A DNA stretch of 64,000 bases from Actinoplanes sp. M2I2 (lineage in GTDB: Bacteria > Actinomycetota > Actinomycetes > Mycobacteriales > Micromonosporaceae): the NCBI RefSeq assembly GCF_023544445.1, contig NZ_JALPVJ010000005.1, forward strand, positions 434,001 to 498,000. The letters are read 5' to 3'. Within the stretch, counting starts at the first letter, position 1. Each line of letters starts with the position of its first letter. Positions 18,705 through 27,223 of this stretch are shown here, piece by piece. Both the position numbers and the translations under genes were made by a program. The notes beneath the pieces were generated by a model. The model made no database searches and had not been told where the DNA came from. It was given only the letters and a program-made list of their open reading frames with translations.

Positions 18705-20339
18705 TCAGCTGGCGATGTCGATCGAGTAGATGTCGACCTTCTGGTACAGGTCCATGGTCACGTCGGTGACCCGGTCGGAGTAGCCGAAGACGTTCTGCCC
18801 GAACCGCAGCGGCAGCACGGGCATGTCCCGCACGAGCAGGTCCTCCGCCTCCCGCCACAGCTTCTCGGACTGCGCGGTGGTCGGCGCGGCCGAGCCCTGG
18901 CGGACCAGGCTGTCGTACGTGCTGTTCTTGTAGCCGTAGTAGTTCGACGAGCCGTCGGTGGTGTAGAGCGGGCCCAGGTAGCTCTCCATGAGCGGGTAGT
19001 CCATCGTCCAGCCGAGGCGGATCAGGCCGACGTCCTCCCCCGCGCGCACCTTGTCGAGCAGCACCTTGAGCTTCGGCTGCGGCGCACCGGTGCAGTTGAC
19101 GCCCAGGGACCCCTTGATCTGGTTGCACATGGCGTCGATCCAGGCCTTGTGGCCGCCGTCCGAGTTGTACCCGATCTTGATGTCCCGGGGACCCTTCGCG
19201 GCGGTGTACAGCTGCCGGGCCCTGGTCGGGTTGTATTCGCACCACTGGCCGCAGCTGTTCGGCCGCGCGCCCTGCACGACCGGCGAGACGAACGACTTGG
19301 CCGGCGTCTCGGAGCCGAGGAAGACCTGGTCGGTCATCTCCTCGCGGTTGATCGCCATGGAGAGCGCGCGACGCACGTCCGGGTTCTTCCACTTGTCCTC
19401 GTACAGCGGGAAGCCCATGAACGAGAAGGACGAGCTGGGCGTCTTGCCGAGGCGGGCGCCGAGGTCACCGGAGGCCGAGCCCAGGCTCTCGATCGGGAGC
19501 TTGGTCTCGACGTCGAGGTTGCCGGCGATCAGGTCGGCGTACTGCGCGCCCAGATCCTGATAGATCTTCCAGGTGATGCCCGCGATCTTGGGGACCGTGC
19601 CCTTGAAGTCGGGGACCTGCTCGACGACGATCTTCTCGTCGTGGCTCCACTTGCCCTTGACCTTGAAGGGGCCGTTGCCGATCGGCGCCTCACCGAAATC
19701 CTTGTTGAGCACCCCGTCGCCGGAGAAGGCCGCCTTGGGCAGCGGATAGAAGGCGTCGTAGCCCATGACGGACTGCCACCCGGCGAAGCTCTCGGAGAGG
19801 GTGACCGTGAACGTCAGGTCGTTGACCTTCTTGAGCCCGCGCAGCTTCTTGGCCTTGGGCTCGGGCGCCTTCTCGGGCCCGGTGCCGTCGGGATCCTCCG
19901 ACTGCAGGTCGGCGAAGCCGTCGATCCGGCCGTAGAAGTACGACGCGAGCTGGGCGTTCGGCCCGTAGGCGCCGTAGTTCCAGGCGTTCAGGTAGTTGTC
20001 GGCCGTGACCGGCTCGCCGTTGCTGAAGGTGAAGCCCGGCTTGAGCCGGACGGTCCACACCCGGTTGGCCTTGTCGTGCGTGATCGACTGCGCGGCGACC
20101 GGGTACGGGGTGTTCCGGGCGTCGAACCGTACGAGCGGGTAGAAGAGCGACGCGAGCACCTGCGAGGCGTTCGCCTCCGTCGAGTTCGACGGGATCAGGC
20201 TCGACGGCTCGATGATGCCGATGCTGATGCTGTTCGGCAGAGTTTCGGTGTCTTCCGAGGTACTACCGCTGCAACCGGCCGCCACCAAGGCGATGGCGGC
20301 CAGGGAGGCCGCCATCTTCCACGGGCTTTTCCCAGGCAT
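18705..20339 (-). CDS. Peptide ABC importer substrate-binding lipoprotein (SBP family 5, OppA/DppA type)
   Basis: The product has 544 residues. The signal peptide ends in the lipobox LVAAGC, so the mature protein is lipid-anchored outside the membrane. The SBP_bac_5 fold is recognisable: SQVLASLFYPLVRFD, then TVRLKPGFTFSNGEPVTADNYLNAWNY, and ALSMAINREEMTDQVFLG in the middle. It captures peptides or peptide-like substrates and delivers them to the permeases downstream; the exact ligand cannot be told. I chose ATG 20339 because AAGGAGG lies 10 nt upstream; ATG 20369 would add ten residues before a normal signal peptide. Confidence 0.95.
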   Translation of the reverse strand: MPGKSPWKMAASLAAIALVAAGCSGSTSEDTETLPNSISIGIIEPSSLIPSNSTEANASQVLASLFYPLVRFDARNTPYPVAAQSITHDKANRVWTVRLKPGFTFSNGEPVTADNYLNAWNYGAYGPNAQLASYFYGRIDGFADLQSEDPDGTGPEKAPEPKAKKLRGLKKVNDLTFTVTLSESFAGWQSVMGYDAFYPLPKAAFSGDGVLNKDFGEAPIGNGPFKVKGKWSHDEKIVVEQVPDFKGTVPKIAGITWKIYQDLGAQYADLIAGNLDVETKLPIESLGSASGDLGARLGKTPSSSFSFMGFPLYEDKWKNPDVRRALSMAINREEMTDQVFLGSETPAKSFVSPVVQGARPNSCGQWCEYNPTRARQLYTAAKGPRDIKIGYNSDGGHKAWIDAMCNQIKGSLGVNCTGAPQPKLKVLLDKVRAGEDVGLIRLGWTMDYPLMESYLGPLYTTDGSSNYYGYKNSTYDSLVRQGSAAPTTAQSEKLWREAEDLLVRDMPVLPLRFGQNVFGYSDRVTDVTMDLYQKVDIYSIDIAS

Positions 20340-20413
20340 GTGGGGGGTGCCTCCTTCAGGGGCGCTCACGGGGGTCGTGTGAGACGCAGCAACTGTGACA
20401 CAGAGCCAACGAC

Positions 20414-20461
20414 TGCCAAGCCCCCGTTATCAAGCCGATATTTGCCAAGCCCCTTTTTTTT
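20414..20461. repeat. Direct repeats and T-tract in front of the binding-protein gene
   Basis: TGCCAAGCCCC occurs at 20414-20424 and 20443-20453, 29 nt apart (close to three helical turns), and the second copy runs straight into eight Ts (20454-20461). The region separates the response-regulator stop (20544) from oppA, so it may hold the RR terminator, the opp promoter, or a regulator site. A TGTGACACA palindrome lies nearby at about 20394-20402. Confidence 0.5.
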
Positions 20462-20543
20462 GCCCTGGCACAAACCCCTGAGCTGGAACAATGGCGGTCG
20501 GTGCGCGGTTGGCGACCCACCGCAGCGACGCCTTTATGAACGT

Positions 20544-21221
20544 TCAGACGAGGCGTCTATCGGCCGCCCATCGTGACAATTCGTAACGGTTGCTCATTTG
20601 CAGCTTCCGTAAGACGTTCGAGACGTGTGTCTCCACAGTCTTGATAGAGATGAAAAGTTCCTTGGCGATCTCTTTGTACGCATAACCGCGCGCGAGCAGG
20701 CGCAGGACCTCACGCTCGCGGTTGGTGAGCTGGTCGAGCTCGGGGTCGGCGACCGGCACGTCGGGCCGCGAGGCGAAGGCGTCGAGCACGAAGCCGGCCA
20801 GCCGCGGGCTGAACACCGCGTCGCCGTCGGCCACCCGCCGGATCGCCGCGGCCAGCTCGTCGGGCGAGATCGTCTTGGTGACGTAGCCGCGGGCGCCGGC
20901 CCGGATCAGGCCGATCACGTCCTCGGCGGCGTCGGACACGGAGAGCGCCAGGAAACGTACGTGCGGGTGGGTGCGGCGCATCGCGTCCAGCACCGCGCGG
21001 CCGCCGCCGTCGGGCATGTGCACGTCGAGCAGCACCACGTCGGGCTCGATGGCGGCGATCCGGCTGACCGCCTCGGCCACCGAGCTGGCCTCGCCGACCA
21101 CCTCCACGTGGGCGCCGAGCTCGGCGCGGACGCCGGCCCGGAACATCGCGTGGTCGTCGACCAGGAAGACGGTGAGCCGCCGAGCGGCCTCGTCGCCCGG
21201 TTGCTCCTGGGGCTCGGTCAT
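20544..21221 (-). CDS. NarL/LuxR-family response regulator, partner of the adjacent PspC-type kinase
   Basis: This 225-residue regulator has an N-terminal receiver: the acidic pair is in FLVDDHAMFRAG, the phosphoacceptor Asp in VVLLDVHMPDGG (about residue 66), and the Lys in GYVTKTISPDEL. The C-terminal LuxR HTH begins LTNREREVLRLLARGYAYKEIAKEL and ends in the KTVETHVSNVLRKL recognition region. Phosphorylation by the upstream kinase should drive DNA binding. The ATG overlaps the kinase stop (ATGA), with AAGGAGG 7 nt upstream. The likely targets are envelope-stress genes such as the divergent PspC gene, an inference from position. Confidence 0.95.
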   Translation of the reverse strand: MTEPQEQPGDEAARRLTVFLVDDHAMFRAGVRAELGAHVEVVGEASSVAEAVSRIAAIEPDVVLLDVHMPDGGGRAVLDAMRRTHPHVRFLALSVSDAAEDVIGLIRAGARGYVTKTISPDELAAAIRRVADGDAVFSPRLAGFVLDAFASRPDVPVADPELDQLTNREREVLRLLARGYAYKEIAKELFISIKTVETHVSNVLRKLQMSNRYELSRWAADRRLV

Positions 21222-22519
21222 CGTGCTGCCTCCTTCTGGGCCGCCACGCTGTCCCGCGACGCGGGGAGCGTCAGCCGGACCTCGGTCCCGTCGCCGGGAG
21301 CGCTGCGGATCTCTGCCTTGCCTCCGTGGCGCTGCATGCGCCCGATGATGGAGCCTCGCACGCCGTGCCGCGACTCCTGCACGCCGGACAGCTCGAAACC
21401 GGCGCCGCGGTCGCGCACGAACACGCTCAACTCCCCGTCCGACCGCCCCGCCACCGCCCCTGACCCGACTGAAGACTCTCCCTGCTCGACCTCGGCGTAG
21501 AGCGACACCGTCTGGACGCCGGCATGACGGGCCGCGTTGACCAGCGCCTCCCGGGCGGCCGCGACCAGGGCGGCGACCCGGTCGTCGCACTCGGTGTCGC
21601 CGACCACCACGGTCTCGACGGTGATCGCGTACGTGTCCTCGACCTCGGCGGCGGCCTGCTCGAGAGCGGCGGCGAACCGTTCGGTCGGCGAGGCGCTCGG
21701 CTTGTAGAGCCAGTTGCGCAGGCTGCGCTCCTGACCACGGGCCAGCCGCTGCACCTCTTTGATGTCGGCCGAGTTGCGCTGGATGAGGGCCAGCGTGTGC
21801 AGCACCTGGTCGTGGATCATGGCGGCCAGCTCGGCCCGCTCCTGCTCGCGGATGCGGCCCTCGCGCTCGGCCCGCAACTGGTTGAACATGCGCCACAGCA
21901 GCGGCGCGGCCACCACCCCGACCCCGAGCAGGCCGACCAGCGCGAAGATGACGCCGTTGACCACGGCGCTGAGGCTGCCGGCGGGGGCGTAGACGGCGAC
22001 GACACCGATGATGCCGGTGGCGACCAGGACCCCGCCGCCGATGAAGCGGAACAGGAAGAAGCGCCGGTCGCTCTCGGCGACCACGGCCGCGAGCCACGGC
22101 TGCTGCGGCACCACGCCGCCCAGGGTGCGGCGGGTCGGATCGGACTGGTGCCAGATGATGCCGGCGCCGACCGCGACCACCGCGATGAGCCAGCCGACCG
22201 TGCCGGCGACGTTGTCCTTGAAGACCAGGGCCTGCAACAGCACCACGCCGAGGCCGATGGCCGCGAACGGCAGCAGCATGGCCCGGTCACGGCGCTGGGG
22301 CGGATCGGCGGTGACGATCTGCTGGGGCAGCACGGCCCAGAACGCGGCGTAGAGAAGGAGGCCGAGACCGTTGAAGCCCAGCAGGACCACCAGCGCGATG
22401 CGCACGACCAGCACGGGCACACCCAGGTGCTGCGCCAGCCCGGACGCGACTCCCGCGATGATGCGGTGGTCGCGCGGCCGGTACAGGCGGCGCGGGGGTG
22501 GGGTGGCGGCGGCGGTGAT
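21218..22519 (-). CDS. PspC-domain sensor histidine kinase (HisKA_3), apparently with an ATC start codon
   Basis: The product has about 433 residues. The N-terminal PspC domain (RRLYRPRDHRIIAGVASGLA then the LGVPVLVVRIALVVLLG helix) is followed by several membrane helices, a DHp segment ELAAMIHDQVLHTLALIQ (His about 236) and an HATPase domain (REALVNAARHAG, VRDRGAGFEL, HGVRGSIIGRM). The frame has a stop just upstream and no ATG, GTG or TTG before the GTG at 22420, which would cut the PspC domain in half. ATC at 22519-22517 has GAGGAGGA directly upstream and gives the N-terminus MTAAATPPPRRLYRPRDHR, just as expected for this family. So either ATC is used or the base is an error. The stop overlaps the response-regulator start. 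Confidence 0.85.
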   Translation of the reverse strand: MTAAATPPPRRLYRPRDHRIIAGVASGLAQHLGVPVLVVRIALVVLLGFNGLGLLLYAAFWAVLPQQIVTADPPQRRDRAMLLPFAAIGLGVVLLQALVFKDNVAGTVGWLIAVVAVGAGIIWHQSDPTRRTLGGVVPQQPWLAAVVAESDRRFFLFRFIGGGVLVATGIIGVVAVYAPAGSLSAVVNGVIFALVGLLGVGVVAAPLLWRMFNQLRAEREGRIREQERAELAAMIHDQVLHTLALIQRNSADIKEVQRLARGQERSLRNWLYKPSASPTERFAAALEQAAAEVEDTYAITVETVVVGDTECDDRVAALVAAAREALVNAARHAGVQTVSLYAEVEQGESSVGSGAVAGRSDGELSVFVRDRGAGFELSGVQESRHGVRGSIIGRMQRHGGKAEIRSAPGDGTEVRLTLPASRDSVAAQKEAAR

Positions 22520-22672
22520 GGCTCCTCCTCGACTTGTGTCCTCCGATCGTCACACGTTCGGGCGGCCCGGGCCACGGGGAACTCCCCCAGGTATCGGGCC
22601 CCCGGATCTCAGGGTGGCCTCAGGGTCGCCGCCCGAGGCGGTTCGGGTGCCCAGCGGGCGAGGATCGGTGTC

Positions 22673-24322
22673 ATGAACGACGAAGCTGCCGCAGCGCGGG
22701 GTCCGTCCGGTCCGTCGGGGGACGTGCCGGCGTCCGCCGCCGACACCACCGCCTCGCCGGCGACTTCCGCGCCGACGAGCGAACCCGGTCCCGCTACTGA
22801 GCCCGGCCCCGCCACTGAACCCGGCCCCGCCACTGAACCCGGCCCCGCCACTGAACCCGGCCCCGCCACTGAGCCCGGCCCCGGTCCGAGCGCGGGGTTC
22901 AACCCGCCGCCCTGGTTCCAGGCGCCGGCCGCCGGCGGGCCGGGATCCGGGCCGACGTTCTCGCGCGACAAGCTCGTCCGCTCCCGCCAGGGCCGCTACC
23001 TGGCCGGCGTGTGCGGCGCCCTGGCCCGCGCGACGAACACCGACCCCGTGCTCTGGCGGGTCCTCTTCGCCGTGCTCGGCGTGATCAGCGGCGTCGGCGT
23101 GCTCCTCTACCTGATCGCCTGGCTGGTCATCCCGGCCGAGGGCGACACCGCGTCGCCGATCGAGTCGCTGCTCGGCAAGGGCCGATCGGGCATGGCGCCG
23201 GTCTCGGTGGTGCTGCTCGGCGGCGCAGCCGTCCTGTCCTTCGCCTTCGTCGTGCAGGACGGCATGCGCGCCAGCCTGCTGGCCTGCGCGGTCATCCTGG
23301 GCGCCGTCCTGCTCATCAAGCGCGGCGGGGGGCATCAGGAGCAGTCCACCTCGTTCTCCGCGGCCCAGGCTTCGCCGGCCCAGCCCTTCTCGGCTGAGCC
23401 TTCCACCCAGGCTTTTCCGGCCCAGCCGGCCAAGCCGCCGCCCGGGCCGTTCGAGCCCGGCGCGTTCGACCCGACGGCCCCGTTCGGCGCCGTCCCGGCC
23501 ACCACGGCGCCGGCGGCCGCGACCGCATCGCCCGCCGAGCCGCTGACCGAACCGATCGTCCCGCCGGCCTCGCCGATGCCGCCCACTCCACCGCCGTACG
23601 CGCCACCGGCCGGCGGCTACCGCCCGCCGTTCGCGCCGCACGGCCCGTACGCCCGGCCCACGTCGGTCGCCCAGCCGCCCGCGCCGCCGGCGCCCCGGCT
23701 GCCGAAACCGCCGAAGCCGCCCCGTGAGCGCTCCAAGCTGGGCCGCCTGACGTTCTTCGCCCTGATCATGGTGGTCGGCGTGCTGGCCGCGATCGACATG
23801 GCGGGGGCCGGCCTCGCCGTCTCGGTCTACTTCGCCGGCGCGCTGGTCACCATCGGGCTCGGTCTGATCGTCGGCGCCTGGCTCGGCCGGTCCCGCGGCC
23901 TGATCGCGCTGGGTCTGCTGGCCACGATCGGCCTGCTGATCTCGACCGGCGCCGAGCGGTGGGGCAGCGAGGTCGGCAACAGCGTCTACCGGCCCGCCAC
24001 GCTGGCCGCGGTCGCCGACCGGTACGACTTCACGGCCGGCAACGCCACGCTCGACCTGCGTCAGGTCGACTTCGCCAACCAGGAGCAGAACGTCACCGTG
24101 ACGATGAAATACGGACAGGTGCGGGTGCTGCTGCCCGAGAGGGTGGACACGACCACGGTCGTCCAGCTCCAGGACGGCCGGGCGGTGATCTTCGACCAGG
24201 AGTTCAACGGCCGCGACATCGCCGGGCAGAACCTGACCGACCTCGGGCCGGACGGCGCCGGTGGTGGCACGCTCAAGCTCGACCTGCAGCTGGACAAGGG
24301 CAACCTGGAGGTACACCGATGA
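22673..24322 (+). CDS. PspC-domain membrane protein with LiaF-like C-terminal domain
   Basis: The product has 549 residues. The first ~95 are Pro/Ala/Glu-rich and contain five PGPATE repeats. A PspC domain follows (LVRSRQGRYLAGVCGALARATNTDP, then two hydrophobic helices), then a helix pair and a long Pro-rich linker (about 220-345). More helices occur around LTFFALIMVVGVLAAID and LIVGAWLGRSRGLIALGLL. The last ~90 residues form a soluble beta-rich segment (GNATLDLRQVDF...VTMKYGQVRVLLPERV) like the LiaF-type C-terminal domain of envelope-stress regulators. Divergent from the PspC kinase and likely part of the same wall-stress circuit. GAGG lies 9 nt before ATG 22673. Confidence 0.85.
   Translation: MNDEAAAARGPSGPSGDVPASAADTTASPATSAPTSEPGPATEPGPATEPGPATEPGPATEPGPATEPGPGPSAGFNPPPWFQAPAAGGPGSGPTFSRDKLVRSRQGRYLAGVCGALARATNTDPVLWRVLFAVLGVISGVGVLLYLIAWLVIPAEGDTASPIESLLGKGRSGMAPVSVVLLGGAAVLSFAFVVQDGMRASLLACAVILGAVLLIKRGGGHQEQSTSFSAAQASPAQPFSAEPSTQAFPAQPAKPPPGPFEPGAFDPTAPFGAVPATTAPAAATASPAEPLTEPIVPPASPMPPTPPPYAPPAGGYRPPFAPHGPYARPTSVAQPPAPPAPRLPKPPKPPRERSKLGRLTFFALIMVVGVLAAIDMAGAGLAVSVYFAGALVTIGLGLIVGAWLGRSRGLIALGLLATIGLLISTGAERWGSEVGNSVYRPATLAAVADRYDFTAGNATLDLRQVDFANQEQNVTVTMKYGQVRVLLPERVDTTTVVQLQDGRAVIFDQEFNGRDIAGQNLTDLGPDGAGGGTLKLDLQLDKGNLEVHR
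22781..22883. repeat. 18-bp in-frame minisatellite (PGPATE repeats)
   Basis: Five head-to-tail 18-bp units (22781-22870) plus a partial sixth encode repeated EPGPAT. The central three units are identical, so the array is young or homogenised and its copy number probably varies between strains. Confidence 0.85.
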
Positions 24323-24675
24323 GGCCGCATCGCACCGATGGCGTCTCGCTCAGCTTCGGCGTGCTGTTCCTGCTGGTCGTCGCCTGGTGGGCGGTGACCC
24401 GCGTGGTGACCGTCCACCTGCCCGCGGTGGGCTGGCTGGTGGCCGGCGGACTGATCGTCTTCGGCGTGCTCGGCCTGCTGGGCGCGCTGCGGTCGGCCCG
24501 CGGGACGCCCGCCCCGGCCCCGGCGGCCGAGCAACCGGCCGAGCCGGAACTGCCCGGTGACCTCACGCCCGAGGTGCACGCCTCGATCGTCCGCGAACTG
24601 CTGGACGACCCGGCCGACCGCTTCGCCCAGGATCACCCCGGCGTGCCTCACTCCGAGCGGCCGCGCAGCGAATAG
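24319..24675 (+). CDS. Small membrane protein coupled to the PspC gene
   Basis: The product has 118 residues, with two hydrophobic helices (VLFLLVVAWWAVTRVV and VGWLVAGGLIVFGVLGLLGAL) followed by a Pro/Ala/Glu-rich cytoplasmic tail. I do not recognise a named family. Its ATG overlaps the stop of the PspC/LiaF-like gene (ATGA), so the two are co-translated and probably act together in the membrane. Confidence 0.8.
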   Translation: MRPHRTDGVSLSFGVLFLLVVAWWAVTRVVTVHLPAVGWLVAGGLIVFGVLGLLGALRSARGTPAPAPAAEQPAEPELPGDLTPEVHASIVRELLDDPADRFAQDHPGVPHSERPRSE

Positions 24676-24689
24676 GACGGGCCGCGCAA

Positions 24690-24695
24690 TATGCT
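24690..24695 (+). promoter_or_regulatory. -10 box of a leaderless promoter for psd
   Basis: TATGCT at 24690-24695, then 7 nt, then ATG 24703. No Shine-Dalgarno precedes the ATG; the -35 region is poorly conserved. Confidence 0.5.
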
Positions 24696-24702
24696 CGTCG
24701 GC

Positions 24703-25947
24703 ATGACTGCCTTTCCCGTCGTGTCCCGTGCGCCGATCGTGGGAGTCGGCGTCACGGCTGCCCGCGCCCTGACCGCCGAGTTCGCCCGGCACAACGCGGC
24801 CACGTCCGCGATCGTGTTCGGCGCCGACCACGCCTCCCCCGTGGTCGCCAGCGCGGTCGAGGCCCTGCTGCCCGGCGACCGCCTCACCCTGGTGGCCGGC
24901 GAGCGCAGCACAGCCGACCTGCTGCGCGACCACATCGACGGGCTCGGCAGCTGGATCGCCGACCGGGTGCACGTGGTCGAGTCGCTCGACGAGGCCGAGC
25001 CGGCCGACGTGGTGATCGTCGGTGAGCCCGTGACCGGCACCGCCGGCGATGTGCGCGACCTGCTCGACCGGCTCGGCAAGCACCTCGCCGACGGCGCCGT
25101 CGTCACCGTCGCGGTTCCGGCCACGCCGGGCCGTACGGGCGGGGCCGCGGCCGAGCTGTTCCGGCAGGGCGCGCTCTTCGGCGTCGGCTCCGACCTGGTG
25201 GTGCGCAACCAGCCGCCGCTGCGCGTGCACAAACTGCGCTTCACGCCGGCCGACCCCCGCGTCGCCGCCACGCTGGCCCCGGTCCACCGCCCGTCCAGCG
25301 TCCCGGTCACCCGCGGCATGCACATCGACTCGAACGGCGTGGCCGCCGCGGGCATCGCCCTCGGCCTGGCCGCCGCGGCCCGCCTGGCCCGGCCGAAATC
25401 CAAGCTGTGGCTGCTGCCCGCGCTGGCCGCGGCGCCGGTCGCGGCGTTCTTCCGCGACCCGGAGCGCGAGCTGCCGGACGACCCGGCCGCGGTCGTGGCC
25501 GCGGCCGACGGGCGGGTGCTGTCGATCGAGCGGATGACCGACGATCGCTTCGGGCCGGGCGAGTTCCTGCGCATCGCGGTGTTCCTGTCGGTGCTCGACG
25601 TGCACGTCAACCGGGTGCCGGTGGCCGGCCGCGTGTCCGACTACTTCGTCGAGGACGGCGGCTACGCGAACGCGATGACGGCCGCGGCCGAGCACAACGT
25701 GGCGGCCTACACGGTGCTCGACACCGAGCACGGCACCGTCGCGGTGGCCCAGCGGACGGGCCTGATCGCCCGCCGCATCGTGCAGCGCGTCCCGGTGGGC
25801 ACGCTGGTGGCCCGCGGCGAACGGATGGGCCTGATCCGCTTCGGCTCACGCACCGACGTCTACCTGCCCGCCGACCGCGCCGAGCCGCTGGTCAGCGTCA
25901 ACGACAAGGTCATCGGCGGCTCGTCGGTCATCGCCCGCTGGCTCTGA
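24703..25947 (+). CDS. psd: Phosphatidylserine decarboxylase with an extra N-terminal domain
   Basis: The product has 414 residues. The C-terminal half (about 210-414) is a Psd proenzyme: FFRDPERELPDDPAAVVAAADG, FLSVLDVHVNRVPVAG, and the terminal VIGGSSVIARWL whose Gly-Ser bond is the site of self-cleavage to the pyruvoyl enzyme. It decarboxylates phosphatidylserine, made by PssA encoded at 28960-29907, to phosphatidylethanolamine. The N-terminal ~200 residues look like a degenerate Rossmann/methyltransferase-like fold (VEALLPGDRLTLVAGERS; ADVVIVGEPVTG) that ordinary short Psd proteins lack. ATG 24703 is chosen because TATGCT lies exactly 7 nt upstream; the earlier in-frame ATG 24691 falls inside that -10 box. 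Confidence 0.9.
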   Translation: MTAFPVVSRAPIVGVGVTAARALTAEFARHNAATSAIVFGADHASPVVASAVEALLPGDRLTLVAGERSTADLLRDHIDGLGSWIADRVHVVESLDEAEPADVVIVGEPVTGTAGDVRDLLDRLGKHLADGAVVTVAVPATPGRTGGAAAELFRQGALFGVGSDLVVRNQPPLRVHKLRFTPADPRVAATLAPVHRPSSVPVTRGMHIDSNGVAAAGIALGLAAAARLARPKSKLWLLPALAAAPVAAFFRDPERELPDDPAAVVAAADGRVLSIERMTDDRFGPGEFLRIAVFLSVLDVHVNRVPVAGRVSDYFVEDGGYANAMTAAAEHNVAAYTVLDTEHGTVAVAQRTGLIARRIVQRVPVGTLVARGERMGLIRFGSRTDVYLPADRAEPLVSVNDKVIGGSSVIARWL

Positions 25948-26151
25948 CCCCGGCTGCGGCTGACCCCGACCTCGACGCCCGCCGGGTCCGGCCGTCGCCG
26001 CCACACGCGGTGACGGCCGGGCGCGGGCGGGACATGTTCCACCATCCCTTGATCTGTCGATGCGGATCAGGTCGGCGTTCTTCGGCCGGCCATGACCACG
26101 AGGACGACAGATCCGCCGCATGCACGCCGGTGGCCTCGAGTCGAAGGCATC

Positions 26152-26184
26152 GTCACCGCCGGATGCCTTCGGTCCGGCGGTGAC
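26152..26184. terminator. Bidirectional hairpin between psd and the hydrolase gene
   Basis: GTCACCGCCGGA (26152-26163) and TCCGGCGGTGAC (26173-26184) form a perfect 12-bp stem with a 9-nt loop, between two convergent genes. The rest of the 290-nt gap from 25948 shows nothing I can name. Confidence 0.65.
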
Positions 26185-26240
26185 TCGTTTCCTCGGACGT
26201 GAGCCCGGCGAGCATCGGTGGGTCGCCCGCCGCCGACGTG

Positions 26241-27062
26241 TCAGCTGGTGATGAAGCCGAGCAGGTCCTTGTTGAACTCCTGCTCGTGGGCGCCGGTGAG
26301 GCCGTGCGGAGCACCCGGGTAGATCTTGAGTGTCGAGTTGGCGACAATCTTCGAGGACTTCAGCGCCGACGCCTGGATCGGCACGATCTGGTCGTCGTCA
26401 CCGTGCAGGATCAGAGTCGGCACGTCGATCTTCTTGAGGTCTTCCGTGAGGTCCGTCTCGGAGAATGCCTTGACGCAGTCGTAGGCGCTCTTGATACCGA
26501 CCGACATGGACATCAGCCAGAACGCGTCATGGGCCCCTTGACTCACGGTCGACCCCGGCCGATTGGCTCCATAGAACGGAAAGGCCAGATCACGGTAGTA
26601 CTGCGACCGATCGGCGAGCACGGCCTCGCGGATCTCGTTGAACGGCTGGATCGGTAGCCCTTCCGGGTTGGCGGGGGTCTTGAGCATCAGCGGCGGGATG
26701 GCGCCGAGCAGGACCATCTTGGCGACCCGGGAGGTTCCGTGACGTCCGACGTAGCGGGTGACTTCACCCCCGCCGGTGGAGTGCCCGACCAGGATGATGT
26801 CGTGCAGGTCGAGGTGCTCGATGACGGCGGCCAGGTCGTCGGCGTAGTGGTCGAGGTCATTTCCCTCCCACGGCTGGCTCGAGCGTCCCCCACCGCGCCG
26901 GTCGTGGGCGACGGCCCGGAACCCGTGGCCGGCGACGAAGTTCGCGGAGCCGTCCCAGGCGTCCGCGGTCAGGGGCCAGCCGTGGCTGAAGACGACGGGC
27001 TGCCCGCTGCCCCAGTCCTTGAAGAAGATTTCGGTTCCGTCCGGTGTCGTGACTGTCGGCAT
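26241..27062 (-). CDS. Alpha/beta hydrolase, cofactor-free haloperoxidase/arylesterase family
   Basis: This 273-residue protein is the size of bacterial non-haem chloroperoxidases, which act mainly as esterases or perhydrolases. The nucleophile elbow is GHSTGGGE, the catalytic Asp is in [10 protein letters not shown] and the His in [10 protein letters not shown]. The oxyanion region is [14 protein letters not shown] and the strand-4 motif is [16 protein letters not shown]. No signal peptide, so it is cytoplasmic. AAAGG lies about 8 nt before the ATG. The substrate is unknown. A degraded piece of a second hydrolase lies just upstream. Confidence 0.92.
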   Translation of the reverse strand: MPTVTTPDGTEIFFKDWGSGQPVVFSHGWPLTADAWDGSANFVAGHGFRAVAHDRRGGGRSSQPWEGNDLDHYADDLAAVIEHLDLHDIILVGHSTGGGEVTRYVGRHGTSRVAKMVLLGAIPPLMLKTPANPEGLPIQPFNEIREAVLADRSQYYRDLAFPFYGANRPGSTVSQGAHDAFWLMSMSVGIKSAYDCVKAFSETDLTEDLKKIDVPTLILHGDDDQIVPIQASALKSSKIVANSTLKIYPGAPHGLTGAHEQEFNKDLLGFITS

Positions 27063-27109
27063 GCGCTTGCCTTTCTGGTGGATGCGGTCGTTCGCGTACG
27101 AGGGAACGG

Positions 27110-27223
27110 CTATCGGTCGAGGAAGGCGCCGGCCGGCCGGGCGGATCGCCCGGAACCGCGACGGTCGTAGGCGATCACCCGGTAGCCCGCCGTGAGCAGC
27201 GGGTGGATCTGGGCTCCTCGGTG
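27110..27223 (-). pseudogene. Remnant of a second alpha/beta hydrolase gene
   Basis: On the minus strand a 37-codon open stretch ending at TAG (27112-27110) reads [20 protein letters not shown] followed by [14 protein letters not shown]. This is the strand-4 region of the hydrolase family, parallel to [19 protein letters not shown] in the neighbouring intact gene. The lid, nucleophile, Asp and His regions are missing. It appears to be what is left of a tandem duplicate or of a related gene lost by deletion. Confidence 0.65.

Noticed and set aside
21222..22097. An upstream extension of the response regulator in its own frame through the kinase gene
   Set aside because: It is the shadow of the kinase gene. 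The regulator starts at ATG 21221 with AAGGAGG and a receiver domain beginning right there.
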